Below, piece after piece: positions 1 through 12,329 of a DNA stretch of 64,000 nucleotides. The notes beneath the pieces were generated by a model. It did no database searches and was not told where the DNA came from. It saw only the letters and a list, made by a program, of their open reading frames with translations. Position numbers and translations under genes: made by a program. The DNA is from Sanderia malayensis (lineage: Eukaryota > Cnidaria > Scyphozoa > Semaeostomeae > Pelagiidae). Position 1 is the stretch's first letter. The number at the start of each line of letters is the position of its first letter. The DNA is taken from assembly GCA_013076295.1 (NCBI GenBank), contig RQOL01000478.1, forward strand, positions 158,533-222,532. Reading direction: 5' to 3'.

Positions 1-2401
1 CCACGTTGATATGACGCTGATATTTGATGCTTATTTGATGAAAGTGCTTTTTGCATTTGTTGTTTTCCATGCACACGCAATGAGGATTTAAAACTCCACA
101 GGGTCCCTGTGTCATGTGCTTTAGGACCAACTTGTGATACTTTGCATCCTGTGGATCTGGTATTTCTGCTGATATGAGTTGATCCACCTGACAATGAACA
201 TGATAATTGGCTACTATTATTGAGATCACGTACAGAATAGTTTGTAGCACATGTCCATCATGATATAATCTGCATTTGATGTTATAAATATAATTATGTA
301 TATGAGTAAGAGTTATTACAATCTTTATATCCGAGTATGTAAATATTACCTGTTGTGATGTTCTTGGTTTAGCAGCTTGTGAAAGAAACAGAATCATGTG
401 TGCGTGTGGTAGTCCTCTTTTCTGAAATTCTATGACATACACATGTGCAGTGACATGTCCAAGAATGTTGTTGTGTAGTATGTCTTCGAGTAGTTCATTG
501 AGTTTGAGTTGAAATAATCGAGTGACAATGTCTGGTCGATCATTGGCCGCCTGATACGGATGAATGTTTTCTTCTATCTCCTTCCACTAAGGATTGGCAG
601 TCATTGTCAGGAAGATGTCTGGCTTGCCATACTTCCTTACGATTGTCATTGCATCTTGAAAGTGTTGATACATATTTCTTTGCCTGCCTGGAAAGGATGA
701 CGGTAGAATGATAACATGGCTAACATCAATATGGATGGCCTGATTCGAATTGTTAGCCCTGGCCATCTGGTTTTAGATTTCAGCCCTTCTGTGGAGATGA
801 TCCATCAGGCCACGATATGTGTCAACACGAAGCTGACGTTGATTATTCATAATCCAGTGCAGTTTATTGCCTTCTATCTTCGTGTATGCATCTACCAGAT
901 ACTGTTGAAATAGAAGTGATGCAATGTGGATGGCTGAGAATGCATCCCTGACCTGGATTCTGTATAAATAGTATTCGGCGAGGGTTAGTCTGGTACGACG
1001 GTTACGATTGTTGTGGTGTTCGCCCGCTACGTGTGCTGTCGGCAATCGTTGAAGGTCCAAACTGTAGCCTCTGTCACCATGAAAGAAAATTAATGGATAC
1101 GTGAGAGGATCGGCAATGGAATTTGTTGCGTAAATCTTCATGAGATCTCTGCGTCTTGTTTGTATTTGCAATTCTCTATCATCAGGATTCGGTGCACCTC
1201 CATTCTGTACTGTGTATATAGCTGCAATTTCTCTGGCAGTAGGATTATCGTATCTGCGATCTTGTTGTGGGCGACCTGTTATGATCATTTTGAATGTCGG
1301 AACAGGCTGATTGCTTGCAATAGCTTGCTGCCGCTGTTCCTCCAATATTTCACCCATGCTTCGATAATGTTGTGCAAATCGATTGACTGCCATTAATTCA
1401 TTCTGGAGAAGTGCAACAATGTCCAAATCTAGATGCTGTTCTCTTGCAGTGTTTTGCCGTTCCTGCAATGCTTGTTGCGTATCCATGATGTAGAGTTCTG
1501 CATATTTTCTACATCTGTCTGTCTCTGTTACACCTGTTAATGATGCAAAGCATAAGTTAGGTAAATAGAAAGTCAACTGTAGCCAGCATAAATGAATAAT
1601 AAGTTAGATTGATAATGAATGGAATCATATTGTATCAATTACCTGTCCTGCGATATGCCTTTCCATGAATGGTGATAACTGGTGGTCCAGCTCTGGCATG
1701 ACGTACAATATTAGCCTTCCATGATGCCATGGCCATTAGTGAGTTGTATTGGCGGAAGTGTTTTAAGAAATATTTTGATTCAGCAGTATCACCAGTGTAT
1801 AAATGAATGCCACTTACTGGAGGTTGTTCAATTTGATCCAGAGCAATTAAACCTCCCATGCAACATTTGCTGTACTGTTTTTTTGTGTTTTGTTCTTCTT
1901 TGAAGTACTTTGCACCACAATGAATGCATGTTCTGTTCATTTTATTCAAGTGGTGTGGTAAAGGGGAGAAGGGGATGAGGTTTTCAGCTTCATTGTTCTC
2001 GAGGAAAGGGTTGTCCACTTGCATGTGCTGATCTTCAACTGGTTCTGGTATCTGATTTTCATCAGGTACTGGAACTGCGTCGTGCATCTCGATGTCTGCA
2101 GGCTGTTCTGCTGCTTGAAGCTCTTGGTTCTGAATGGGAAGCTCTGGTTCCATGTCCATCTCCATCGGCTGTATCTGTGGAAGGGGATACTGTGCTGAAA
2201 ATGGCTGATATTCAGGGTTTCTAGCTGACGGTTTTCGAGCTGCATTTGTTGAAGATCGTTGACTGCTGCAAGTGGGTTATCAGCATTTCCTGTCTGTTGA
2301 GGCTGAAGCTGTTGATTGATCTGTCTGTGATGCTGCATACTCTCCCGCACTTGATTTCTACACCTGGTGCCGATTATACTTCTCTTGGCCTTGCGCGGGA
2401 T
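1..2401 (-). pseudogene. Helitron RepHel pseudogene, copy A (N-terminal and Rep part)
   Basis: This is the minus-strand counterpart of the copy B gene. Exon 1 (about 2401-1645) encodes the basic N-terminus, a Gln/Pro-rich stretch and a Cys-containing segment (CIHCGAKYF, CCMGG). The intron runs to about 1528, and the Rep domain follows from there to the left edge. Breaks: the position of the start ATG in copies B and C (2399-2401) reads ATC here. There is a frameshift near 2216, and in-frame stops at 773-775 and 587-589. About 130 bp present in B are deleted near position 45. The catalytic HUH region lies near 390-410. The helicase part is off the left edge. Family known: rolling-circle replication initiator fused to a helicase. 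This copy cannot make it. Confidence 0.85.
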
Positions 2402-5041
2402 GGTGCAAGTTGTGGTATGAAAGAGAAATACGAAGTATGATATATACAATTAGGCCAAATTATTGCAAATGTTATTGCTTGTTGACAATGGTCCTAATAG
2501 CAACAACAATGGTAATAATTATAGCCTTGTGTAAAACTGAAACACAAAGAAGTAAATATAATATATTTCAAGGGTTCCATAATGATGAGTTGAAATTGGT
2601 AAAGAAGTAAATGGAAAAGTATTGCTATTTAATCTAATTTATATTAAATGAATATACTTACGTTTAAACTGTGGTCGTTTCTGTTAGGTAAACAGTCACT
2701 AAAATGGAATAGAGTAAATTCATAGTTAAAATATAAGTAGTAAAAGGAAATGAATAATGGGCCAAGATCAAAATACCTGAGTAAATAAAAATGGACCGGT
2801 TGAATTGAGTGCAGCAGTTTTTAATAATTTGTTGAAACACGATTTCAGAAATTGTTGTTAATATACTTACTATCCATGAAGGAAAAACTGAATTAAGGAA
2901 ATAGTTTGTTGTACAGAGGCTCATTTAGAAAGAGAGAAATACAAAATCAAAAATATAAGTTTATTTTGTCGAAATGAATTTGTGAAAGAGAAGTGTCCGT
3001 TATTTGAAAATAGATTTAGCTGGGCCTTTATTCATAAGAAAAACAAACAGTTAAAGAGTTAAATATATCAGTGAGCGAGGAAAACTGTTGCCAAATAATA
3101 AATTTCTTACCGAGCGTTGTGTCTTTCAAATCTATGGGTAGAAACAAAAGAGAAATTACAATAGTTGTAAACGTAAAATATTTGATAAGGAAATGATACC
3201 TGCAGAAACGTAACGTGACCTGTTTTTGTAATCAAAAGCATACCAGGAAAAACAATAATTTTTGACATATGAGACGAAGTAGTGATAAATAATCGGGCTA
3301 GCTTGTAGTTATTAAAACATGTTGAAAGTAGGTACTTACTCAGCGATAAATATAACAATAAGATTAACTATAATTATAGCCTTCAGAAAATTTGGCCGGT
3401 TAAAAATGGACAAATCTATAATTGTGGAGGCGGGATTTCTATTGTACTACATCACCTCCGTGATTGGTTTATACGCGTCATGTGATAAAAAAAGAGGGAA
3501 AAATCTCGTGGAAAGGGTTTTCCCCTTCGTCCTTCTGACATTTAAAGGTGGGAAGGAGAAGATTAGCACGTGATAGACTGGCTGGGTTCAAAGAGATAGG
3601 AAATAAGATAAGAAACATTATAAACTTTAAAATATTATGTTATGTTCATTTTACTGAAAATTTACGGTTGGTTTAACAATATTCATACTTTTTAAAGAAA
3701 ATATCATCGTTCAATTCGGCAAGTTGATAGACTTGGAGGGTGGAGACCACAGGGCTTCGATGCATCAAGTTGATAAAAGGTGGCCGCAGTTAGAGGGTGA
3801 CCGTGACATAGCGTCTGGAGTGTAAGCCTTGTTAGCACCATAGATGATGTAAAATACGATCTCAGTGGTTGTGTTATGGGGTGGGCACGTGTGCACGTCT
3901 CGTCTGTCCCTGCAAGAAAAAGACAAAGGAAAAGAACAAAGACAAATGAAACAAAAGAAACGTTGTAACAATCTCTTGTGTGACTGAATTTTATTCGCGA
4001 AATTGAAATTATTATTATTGTATTGTAAGTAAAGGAAAGGAAGGCTGCGTGGCAGTGGCAGATATCCTGGCGACGAAGAGAGCCGATCAAACCGGACAAA
4101 TAAGAAAAATGGTAATAATATAATTTGATCTTTGTCAATCTTTCCAATCAAACGCTATTAAGCAAACTGTGATGAGTTATGGCATGTTAAACTTTAATTA
4201 TTATCTATCAATTATAAAATTTCTACATATTGAAAGAGAATATGCATCCTTTCATAAAAATTAGTCAACATGCATGGCAGGCCTGGGTAAGTTTGTAACT
4301 TTAGTTTTTCTATGAAATTTTCTCAGAAAAGAAGGCAAATTCAGAGCAGTTGCATAGTAATAATTGAAATGTGCTCTCCTTCGGTGCTTTGGTGGGCTAG
4401 CTGACACTGATATAAACAATGAGTGTTGGCATTGCTGTTACCTGGAAAGTATTGTAAATTATTGAAACTGTGTGTTTGGTTAATGGTTTCACATAATTTT
4501 ATTGTTGCAGGTGTTGATTACTGAACAGAAAAATGAAAGGATGTCCCTACTTGGTTTTTTGTGTGGTAAGTGTGTAATTAATATGTGGGTTTTAAAATTA
4601 GAACAATAATATATGAATGGAACTGAATATAACAATGAACTGAATTTGGAACTATTTAAACAGGAAAAAGCATTGACCATGCTTGAATATGGGAAATTTG
4701 TGAGATTGATTGGCAGGCCAAAAGAGGTACATTATTCTTAGTATGAATAATTCATGCATGATCAAGGCCACTAAGCTACATGACAACAGAACTACAAACT
4801 ATAAAACTACATAACTACAAACTATGGAATAACGTAACTACAAAGTAAAAACTATTTAAAAACTATCTACAAAAAGTAAAAACCCGCATATAAGATCCTC
4901 CATCTTATTTTGTAGGCTATTTTGGTTGTGAAGAAACACAAAGAATGGGTAATCGAAAAATGGAATATAGGGTGGTAGGATCTTAAAAATAGGAAGTTCT
5001 TATATGCAGGTTTTTACTGTATCTACGCTATTTACATATTA
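2402..5041 (-). other. Helitron A non-coding 5' region (no gene)
   Basis: This stretch lies between the RepHel start and the nested Helitron. It is the reverse complement of about 22940-25484 in copy B and 35930-38487 in copy C, which is why the same short open frames recur three times. I see no protein I recognise. It contains a small MITE at 4875-5019 and an A/T-rich run of ACTACAAACTAT-like words at about 4780-4870. Confidence 0.6.
4875..5019. mobile_element. Small MITE (TIR CAGTAAAAACCTGC) in Helitron A
   Basis: About 145 bp with terminal inverted repeats. The right end reads GCAGGTTTTTACTG and the left end is a worn version of its complement. The same element sits at the same place in Helitrons B (22960-23105) and C (35943-36125), so it inserted before the Helitrons multiplied. 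CAG...CTG ends beside a TA-like flank suggest a pogo/Tigger or Tc1-mariner relative. That family call is an inference; it carries no coding sequence. Confidence 0.6.
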
Positions 5042-6354
5042 CTAGGGGTCATCACTCGCTTCGCTCGTTCGCCCCAGCCCGTCAAGTAAAAAAGGCTTAA
5101 TCTGGTTGGCACACTTCGTGTGCTGCATTTGCTTCGCTCATGCCTCTTTCAACCCCACAAACAATGGGTTAGCTCGCTACGCTCACCTGTCTATCTATTA
5201 TCAAGAAACACTGACTGATAGGGCGCACTTCGTGCCCTGCATTCGCTTCGCTCATGCCTCTTTCAACCCCACGTAGAATGGGTTAGCTCGCTGCGCTCGC
5301 CTGTCTATCTATTATCAAGAACCATTGACTGATAGGGTGCACTTCGTGCGCTGCATTCGCTTCGCTCATGCCTCTTTCAACCCCACGTACAATGGGTTAG
5401 CTCGCTACGCTTGCCTTTCTTTCTATTATGAAGAAACACTGACTGATAGGGCGCACTTCGTGCGCTCCATTCGCTTCGCTCATGCCTCTTTCAACCCCAC
5501 GTCCAATGGGTTAGCTCGCTGCGCTCGCCTGTCTATCTATTATCAAAAAACATTGTCTGATAGGGCCCACTTCGTGCGCTGCATTCGCTCCCCTGATAAC
5601 CCCTTATCATAATTTGTTTGTTAAAATTTTGGGCTTGTTTACATTAGGCCTAAGCGTCGCAAGCATGCCGGTCAATGGCGGTCGCCTACTACCTAAACTA
5701 CAACTATCTCATTCGAAAAGCACAAAAAAGCTATCACCTGTGTTCTCAATTGTCACCTGTAATTTTCCAGAGGTCTCTCAAACAATTAGCAAGTCTTTAC
5801 AAAGATAATTCAGGTCGTGAAACACTTTGAAAGTCGCCCAGTTATCCTTTGTGTTGAAAACAAAAACACGCGTCTTCTCCAAAAGTACCTGCTGTTCAAC
5901 CCGAGGTCAAATTTGCATGATAACGACAAACGCGTGACTGTTCACGTGAAGTCGCGAAAGAGCCAATCAAATTACAGCAAAAGGCGAAACGGGTCATGTG
6001 AAGAGCGAATACTGTGCTCGAAAATGGAATTCGGGACGCGAATTTGGAAGTTTCGCCAGCGTAAACCGTAGTTTTTTCGTGATAGCACAATTAGCAGAAT
6101 AATTAGTGGAATAATTCAAAATTTCAGGAGAAAATCGAAAAACAAAATCCATTACCCTGGTTAAAATAATAAACTAAACATTCAGTGTGAATTTCATTGC
6201 CATATACCCACATACAGAAAAGCCTTTGTGTTTACACGGTTCGCCGTTTCGGCCCATTGTTTTTGGGCGTTCGACCTATTGTTTCGGGTCGAATCTATTG
6301 TTTTTGGCAGGGAAAGTGCGTCATCACGTGACTCCGCAGAATATATATATTAGA
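5042..6354 (-). mobile_element. Non-autonomous Helitron nested in copy A
   Basis: 1,313 bp on the minus strand. Its 5' end is the TCTAATATATATATTCTGCGG terminus at 6354. Its 3' end is a CTAG at 5042-5045 preceded by the GC-rich terminal block. The flanks (CATATT left, AAGTACG right) are contiguous in Helitron B at about 22935-22945 and in C at about 35915-35925, which gives an empty site. It has no coding capacity. The right half (about 5606-6354) matches the 5' end of the large Helitrons. The left half is the 3' terminal block with a 114-bp minisatellite. It depends on enzymes supplied elsewhere. Confidence 0.85.
5150..5605 (-). repeat. 114-bp minisatellite in Helitron 3' region
   Basis: Four units, seen at GTTAGCTCG landmarks 5168, 5282, 5396 and 5510, a regular 114-bp spacing. 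Each unit contains one short perfect inverted repeat (GCGCACTTCGTGCGC type). Each also has a TCTATCTATTATCAAGAA stretch. The open frame over this repeat is not a gene. Related arrays lie at 18559-19140 and 61500-61850. Confidence 0.85.
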
Positions 6355-8661
6355 AAGTACGAAATTTTTACAATTTTGGCACCGCGTGCCAATTCTGCAT
6401 GCTCCTTGGGGATTTAGTGGGAAGGATTTTGGTTGACCTTCCCACCCTCTTTTTGGGTGGCCTTTCTTTTTCGTTGGCCTTTGCCAATTTTGATAAAAGC
6501 CTCTTCTTGTGTTCTGTAAATTAACAGACATAAGATTGTTATGTTAAAGGTTGTTAACATTTTGTAAAAAGATGTAATGCCATTGTTAAAAAGTGTATGT
6601 TAGACATGTGAAATGCAATGTAAAAAGGTGTACGTACAAAATTTCGTTGGTTGGGATTCTTCTCCCCGTCGCGAAAACAAAGTTGAATCGTTTGTCGGCC
6701 AATTCTGGGAATTGGTCGGCACATTTATTTTTCAATATAGATATACTACTATATGTTATTTCCTAGGAGAAAGAGGATGCAAAGAATAATGGTTGATAGC
6801 AGTTATGAAGATGGGAAATTTACTAATAAATGTATTTAATATAATTACTTTGGTATCATTGCCAAGGGTTATGGCAATGTTATTTTCTTTTCCTTTGGCA
6901 TTTGCCATGCTGAAATGTTCTTAAAATGAAATGTTGAAATGCATGTAAAATTAGTATCAGGTTAATGGAAAATGCTGCTGAGGGAGAATTATGGAAGATT
7001 AGAAAATGTTGTTTTCCTCAATTTACGAAATTCTGATAGTATAGAATTTGTGCGTATTATATGAAGAGCGAAGATTGAAAATCGTAGTCATAGGAGAAGA
7101 TACTTACAAATCTGTGATTGAGCGCGTAAGGTTGGAAGTAACGAATGCTGAAGTAAACAAAGGTAAGTAGTGTTAAAAATTGGTACACAATAACTGTAAA
7201 CTTTTTATTAATAACTATGGATTCCTTTTAAGGCTCTTTTAGTTAATCTGCCTTTGTTTTCTGAAATGTTTAAACTTTATAAAGTCATTAAGAAAATTTT
7301 TTCACTTACTTGAATTTGGTGCGATCGAGATCTGAAAGGTTTTTCGCGCGCCTAAGTCAAAGCTATTGTCTTTCAAAACTATAGCAACAACATCAAGATG
7401 GCTCCGGGGAAAAGAATGAAATCGAGGTCTTCTGGACGTATGGAAACAACGTGGTGTTGGGTTAATTCCGATGTGACAATAATGCTGCATAGCGAAAGTA
7501 AGAGTGGCAAGGACTATAGATTAGAGTGAACTACGAATTGGTGTAAAAATAGAGAGGGTATGTTAAGTTGAATAATAATCAGGTAAGGCATAAGTAGATA
7601 TAAATTGACATTAATTAAAGGTTGACTCCCACACTAAATAATGCTGTGATCATTCAGTAAACTTCTTTCATTTCCCTACAAATCACTATGAAATTACAAC
7701 ACTATTTAGTATCAAAATTTACATGCTAAAAGTTATAACATATTTCTGACTTTATTATATATTATTTATTGTTTGATGGATTGTTATTTGATTGTCTTTC
7801 TTTATTATGTAAATAAAATACAATATTTTCTCAATCACTGTTTTGAATGTGGCAGTTTTCTGCAAGGTATGTAACTTCAGGTATATATCTATTGTGCTAT
7901 AAATTTCATTATGTTATACATTACTATAAATTAATATACATACTATACTATACATTACTATACATACTATACATTACCATACCTACTATAAAAAGATACT
8001 ATACCCACTATACCTACTATAAAAACATACTATACCTACTCTACCTACTATAACAACATACTATACCTACCATAAAAATATACTATACCTACTATACCTA
8101 CTATACAAACATACTACCCCTACTAAAAAAACATACTATACAAACTATACCTAATATACAACTATACAAACACTTGTTGAAAGTTTAAATGAGGAAAATC
8201 GTGCAAATAGCGCCTGCAAAATTCATAAGTTTGACTTTGTTTTCATTGGGCCTAAGCGTTGCAAGCATGCCAAAGCAACGCCTACTACAAACAAAAATTA
8301 CAACTATTTCAACTCAAAATACTAAACAAAGCTATCACCGGTGTTCCCAATTGCTTCCTGCAACTCTCCAAGGTCTTTGAAACAAATAGCAGCTCTTTAC
8401 AAAGATAATTAAGGTGGTAAAACACTTTGAAAGGCGCCCTTTGTGTGCAAAACAAAAACACACGTCTTCTCCAAAAGTGCCTGCTGCAACCGAGGGCGAA
8501 TAACGAAAAACTACCTAAAATTCGCATGGGTCGCCTGCAAGCCGAGGACGAAAAACGAAATTTTATCGAAAACGGCGTGGGTCGCGCCAAAAGAGCCAAT
8601 CAAATTGCAGGAAAATACGAAACGGGTCACGTGAAGAGCGAATACTTTTTTCGAAAATGGA
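6355..8661 (-). other. Helitron A 5' non-coding region (no gene)
   Basis: Reverse complement of Helitron B about 20090-22935. It holds, left to right, the exon-like segment (6360-6530), the promoter-like segment with a GCCATCTTG motif on the minus strand (about 7300-7500), an A/T-rich stretch, and a TATAC/TATAGTAGG repeat (about 7910-8165). Unlike copies B and C it has no TATG microsatellite and no embedded 3' terminal block. Those were therefore added to, or lost from, this position between copies. Confidence 0.6.
7910..8165. repeat. TATACCTACTATA tandem repeat
   Basis: Degenerate repetition of TATACCTACTATAAAAACA-like words. It is the reverse complement of the TATAGTAGG repeat in Helitrons B, C and the one at 60138. 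It is part of the Helitron 5' region. No coding function is suggested. Confidence 0.75.
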
Positions 8662-9004
8662 TGAAAATGGAAAAAAAGGATTTTTTAATTTTATTACATA
8701 AATGTGTGATGTGATCCGTAACTTGTTTTTTTGCTGTGTCAATGTGTTCATTGTTTGGCGTATTGTATAGTCTTTTGTATTCGTCTTGTGTTTTGAAAGA
8801 GCATTTCTGTCTATTCACGTTTATCTTTTTTTTTGGGTGTATAATTAGGCGCGAAGCAGCAGATACGAGAACTTTAGTTTTAATTTTGTTTATGGACGTT
8901 GCTGGATAATTTATTTATTGAAATAATGGACGCCAATATAAATTCACGAAATTGAAGCATGAAGCTAAATTTTTAAATTGACTTTGTTTATTTTGGCTGC
9001 TATA
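8662..9004 (+). repeat. BEL 5' LTR
   Basis: 343 bp, starting TGAAAATGGAAAAAAAGG and ending GGCTGCTATA. It matches 14799-15139 almost throughout, apart from a few substitutions and small indels. That indicates an old rather than recent insertion. It is followed by a short stretch before the gag start at 9058. I could not assign a primer binding site to a tRNA. Confidence 0.88.
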
Positions 9005-9057
9005 TTCAGTGACTTTATAAGTCACTTCAGCAAATAAAATTTCCATAAAATTTGATT

Positions 9058-10702
9058 ATGGCAAGAAATTCTTCGGATAATGTTTTTGGAAATTTTGGAG
9101 AATCTTTAAGAAACAACTCGGAGCCGTCCACAAACAGAAATTTGGATGAAGTGACGGTAACGAACATTCAAGATGAAGTTCAAAGCAACATAGAGGCTCT
9201 GAATTTGTTTGGTCCTGGAGGTGACAGATCTAAACGCGTGGCAACGTTAACAGAGAAAGGAAAGTCGTATACACGCGACGTTCTATTTCGAAATCGAAAA
9301 TCGCTTTATTGTAACTTCCAGAAGCAGATGAAATTTATTACGTCCTTATTAAACTTGAGTCACAGTATGACTGTTATTCGTTGTGAATTATCGAAATTGG
9401 ATGAGATTTTTTGCAATTTGATGGCCGTACAAGAGAATTTTATTGCATTAGTGGAGAATTGTGATCAACATGACATTGAAATCCGTTGGTTTGAAGTTGT
9501 TGATAAGGAGGTTATGGATTTCAAAACAAATATTCACAATCATTTGTCTCAAGCTAAGAATTTAGAAGATAGTAAAAGTGTTACGTCTTTATGTTCGAAG
9601 AGCTCAAAAAAGTCCCGAAAGTCATCAAGTTCAACCGCTACGTCATCAAGCTTAAAAAGCTCAAAAGGGTCGCGGAAGTCTGGTTCATCAGTTCGTGAGC
9701 GTGTCGCTGCAGAAAAGGCACGCATAGCTGAGTTACACGCAGAATCCAAATTTCTGGAGGAAAGAAGAGCTGCTGAAATCGCATCTGAAAAGGTTCGCAT
9801 CAAGCAAGAAATGGCTAAAGCGGAAGCTAGAGTAAAGGTTTTTGAGGAATTTGAAGATTCTATCCGCTGTGAGAAATCTGTTACAGAAGAAGTGGCAGAT
9901 CAAGATGGAACTTTTTATAAAAACGAAAGAATTTCTCGTTCTTACGTCAAAAACTGGATCACTGCAAATGGAGATGTTACCAATCAACCTGGTTTTTTAC
10001 AAAGGCAAAGAATTGAACCCTCTCGAGTACAACTTGAAAATTTGTCAAAACAACAACAACAACAAACAGTTTCTTTTGGTATGAGGAGACCTGAATGTTC
10101 ACAACCTTATGTTCCCAAAATGCCCAAAGAAGAGTTGCCTCAGCAACCAAATCTAGGGAACCACTTCATAAATGAACCAAGAGAAGATACAGAGGGCATT
10201 GATGAAAGCACTTTACATGCTGCTACCATTTATGGATTATTGAATCAGCAAAATGCACCAAATGTGGATATTGATGTTTTTGGCGGTGATCCCATAGAAT
10301 ATCAATGCTTTATGACAACGTTTCAAGAAGTTGTTGAGAAGAAAATTGCAGATCCAATGGAAAGGTGAAGCAAAAGAATTAATCAGACATTGTATCCAGT
10401 TGCCACCAAAAGTTTGCTACAAGGAAGCAAAAGCGTTGCTAACAAAAGAGTATGGGGATTCATATAGGATTTCAGCTGCTTACATGAAGGAGCTACGTAG
10501 ATGGCCACAAGTTAAATATGCTGATGCACTTTCATTTAGAACTTTCTATAGATTTCTGGTTAAATGCCAAACCAGCATGAAAGCTGGCCCTCATTTCAAG
10601 CATTAAATACACCGGAAATTCTGCAAATTCTCCAGTCGAAACTTCCTGGTAATCTACAGGAAAGATGGAATTTGAAAAGTTTTTGGTCTCAAAAGAGATG
10701 AA
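9058..10702 (+). pseudogene. BEL gag region (broken)
   Basis: The first ATG in a sensible context is at 9058 (MARNSSDNVFG). The protein is Ser/Lys-rich around residues 180-220, then has a charged helical, probably coiled-coil, stretch (about 220-275). From about residue 415 comes the start of a DUF1759-like gag domain (VFGGDPIEYQCFMTTF). The frame is lost near 10368. It continues in another frame as 10331-10606 (HCIQLPPKVCYKEAKALLTK) and again near 10610-10700. At least two frameshifts separate these pieces. Known role of the family: particle-forming structural protein. Here it is non-functional. Confidence 0.8.
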
Positions 10703-12329
10703 TTGAGAGCCGCTGAATTCATAGATTTTGTTAACCTGATTGAAGAAGAAACGAGACTGGTCAATGACCCCTTGTATTCAAGAGAAGCTTTGTCCGAAGT
10801 TCAAAACTCCTTTAAAGACAGATTTAGAAGAGAAATGGCAAAAGATACGAAGATGAGTGTTTACAGCACAGATTATTCTTCAACAGAGACGGATAGAGTT
10901 TATGAACCTAAATCCAGTTGCCCATCATGTGAAGGATTGCATGATTTAGATAAATGTCCTGATTATTTAAAGCTTGATGTGAAAGAAAGAAGCAAGTTTC
11001 TGTATGAGAACAAATTATGTTATGCTTGCTATAAGCCTACATCCCCAACCCATGTGTCAAAGAGCTGCAGGCAACGAAGAATGTGTAATATTTGTACCGG
11101 ATCTCATCCAACTGGCTTACATGGATTTAAGTTCACAAAAAGATCGGAGAATGATGAAACAAAGCAAGATCATTTGGTTTGTAATTTGGCTACTGTTGAT
11201 GCGCAAGTCATAAGTTTGTCGGTGATTCCAGTGAGAATTGGTGCCAAGAATGGGAATCAAGAAATGATAGTTTATGCTATGCTTGACAACTGCAGTCAGG
11301 GAACTTTCATACAAGAGGACATATTGAATGCATTGAAGGTGAAAGGTGTGAGGACCACAGTAACTGTGAAGACCATGACGGGTGAAGCTACAGAAGAATC
11401 AATTAGTCTCGATAATTTGACGGTATCTGGTTTGGGTTCTGCTGACAGAGAAACGATATCGTTGCCAAAAACGTATAGCAGAAAAGAGCTCCCGATTCAA
11501 AGAGATGATATACTGACACCAGATAAATTACGTCATTGGCCCCACCTGAAAGATATCATGAAAGATCTACACAAAGAAGATTCTGAAATTCCGGTCGGTT
11601 TGTTGATTGGTGCAAATTGTCCATTGGCTCTTGAACCTCATGAAATAATTCCTAGTCAAGATGGCGGCCCTTATGCTTTTAGATCCTGCCTTGGCTGGTG
11701 TATTTCAGGCCCAATCATTAAATCCGCAGAGAATGAAATATTAGTGAGGTGCAATCGAATCGCAGTCTCCGATGCTGGCTCCACAAAGATTGCCGAGCAT
11801 CACTTCGTTGTAGAAGATGCTGTAAAGGATGTCACAATCAATGAAATTTTGACAAAAATGTACCATACTGATTTCAGTGAAGCAAAGTTGAATGATGAAA
11901 ACTTAAACTTTTCACAAGAAGACAAGAAGTTCTTGGAATTGATGAAAGAGCGGGGTTATGAATCTGATGGTCATTATGTGCTACCGCTGCCATTTCGTAA
12001 TCCGCATGTTTGCATGCCAAACAACAGAGATCAAGCAATGAAGAGAGCAAAGTGGACAAAAAGAAGGCTACAGAAAGACCCTACGTTTTATAATGATTAC
12101 ATCAAGTTTATGAACGATATCATTGGTAAAGGATATGCAAAGAAAGTAGAAGCGAATTATGACATCCCTGGAAAGCAGTGGTACATTCCTCATCACGGAG
12201 TATATCACCCAAAGAAACCAGAAAAAATTAGAGTAGTATTCGATTGCAGCGCTCAATACGAAGGAACTTGTTTGAACAAAGAGCTTCTACAAGGTCTGGA
12301 TCTGACTAATCAGTTGGTGGGAGTGCTTT
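10703..12329 (+). pseudogene. BEL pol: zinc knuckles, A17 protease, start of reverse transcriptase
   Basis: Cys/His clusters (CPSCEGLHDLDKCP, CYACYKPTSPTHVSKSC, CNICTGSHPTGLH) lie at about residues 70-150. The aspartic protease of the A17 family follows, with its active-site stretch VYAMLDNCSQGTFI at about residue 190. The reverse transcriptase begins near residue 480 (GKQWYIPHHGVYHPKKPEKIRVV, cut for length; then VVFDCSAQYEGTCLN). Just after LTNQLVGVL a deletion removes the segment that normally holds the first catalytic aspartate of the palm, and the frame changes. The reverse transcriptase is therefore inactive. Confidence 0.85.

Noticed and set aside
5325..5612. 95-codon repetitive protein ([18 protein letters not shown] repeats)
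   Set aside because: Produced by the 114-bp Helitron minisatellite, whose period is a multiple of three (38 codons), so it stays open by chance. The neighbouring 115-bp array also gives only short frames.
5042..6354. CRISPR-like array suggested by regular repeats
   Set aside because: Units are contiguous 114-bp tandem repeats with no unique spacers, and the setting is eukaryotic.
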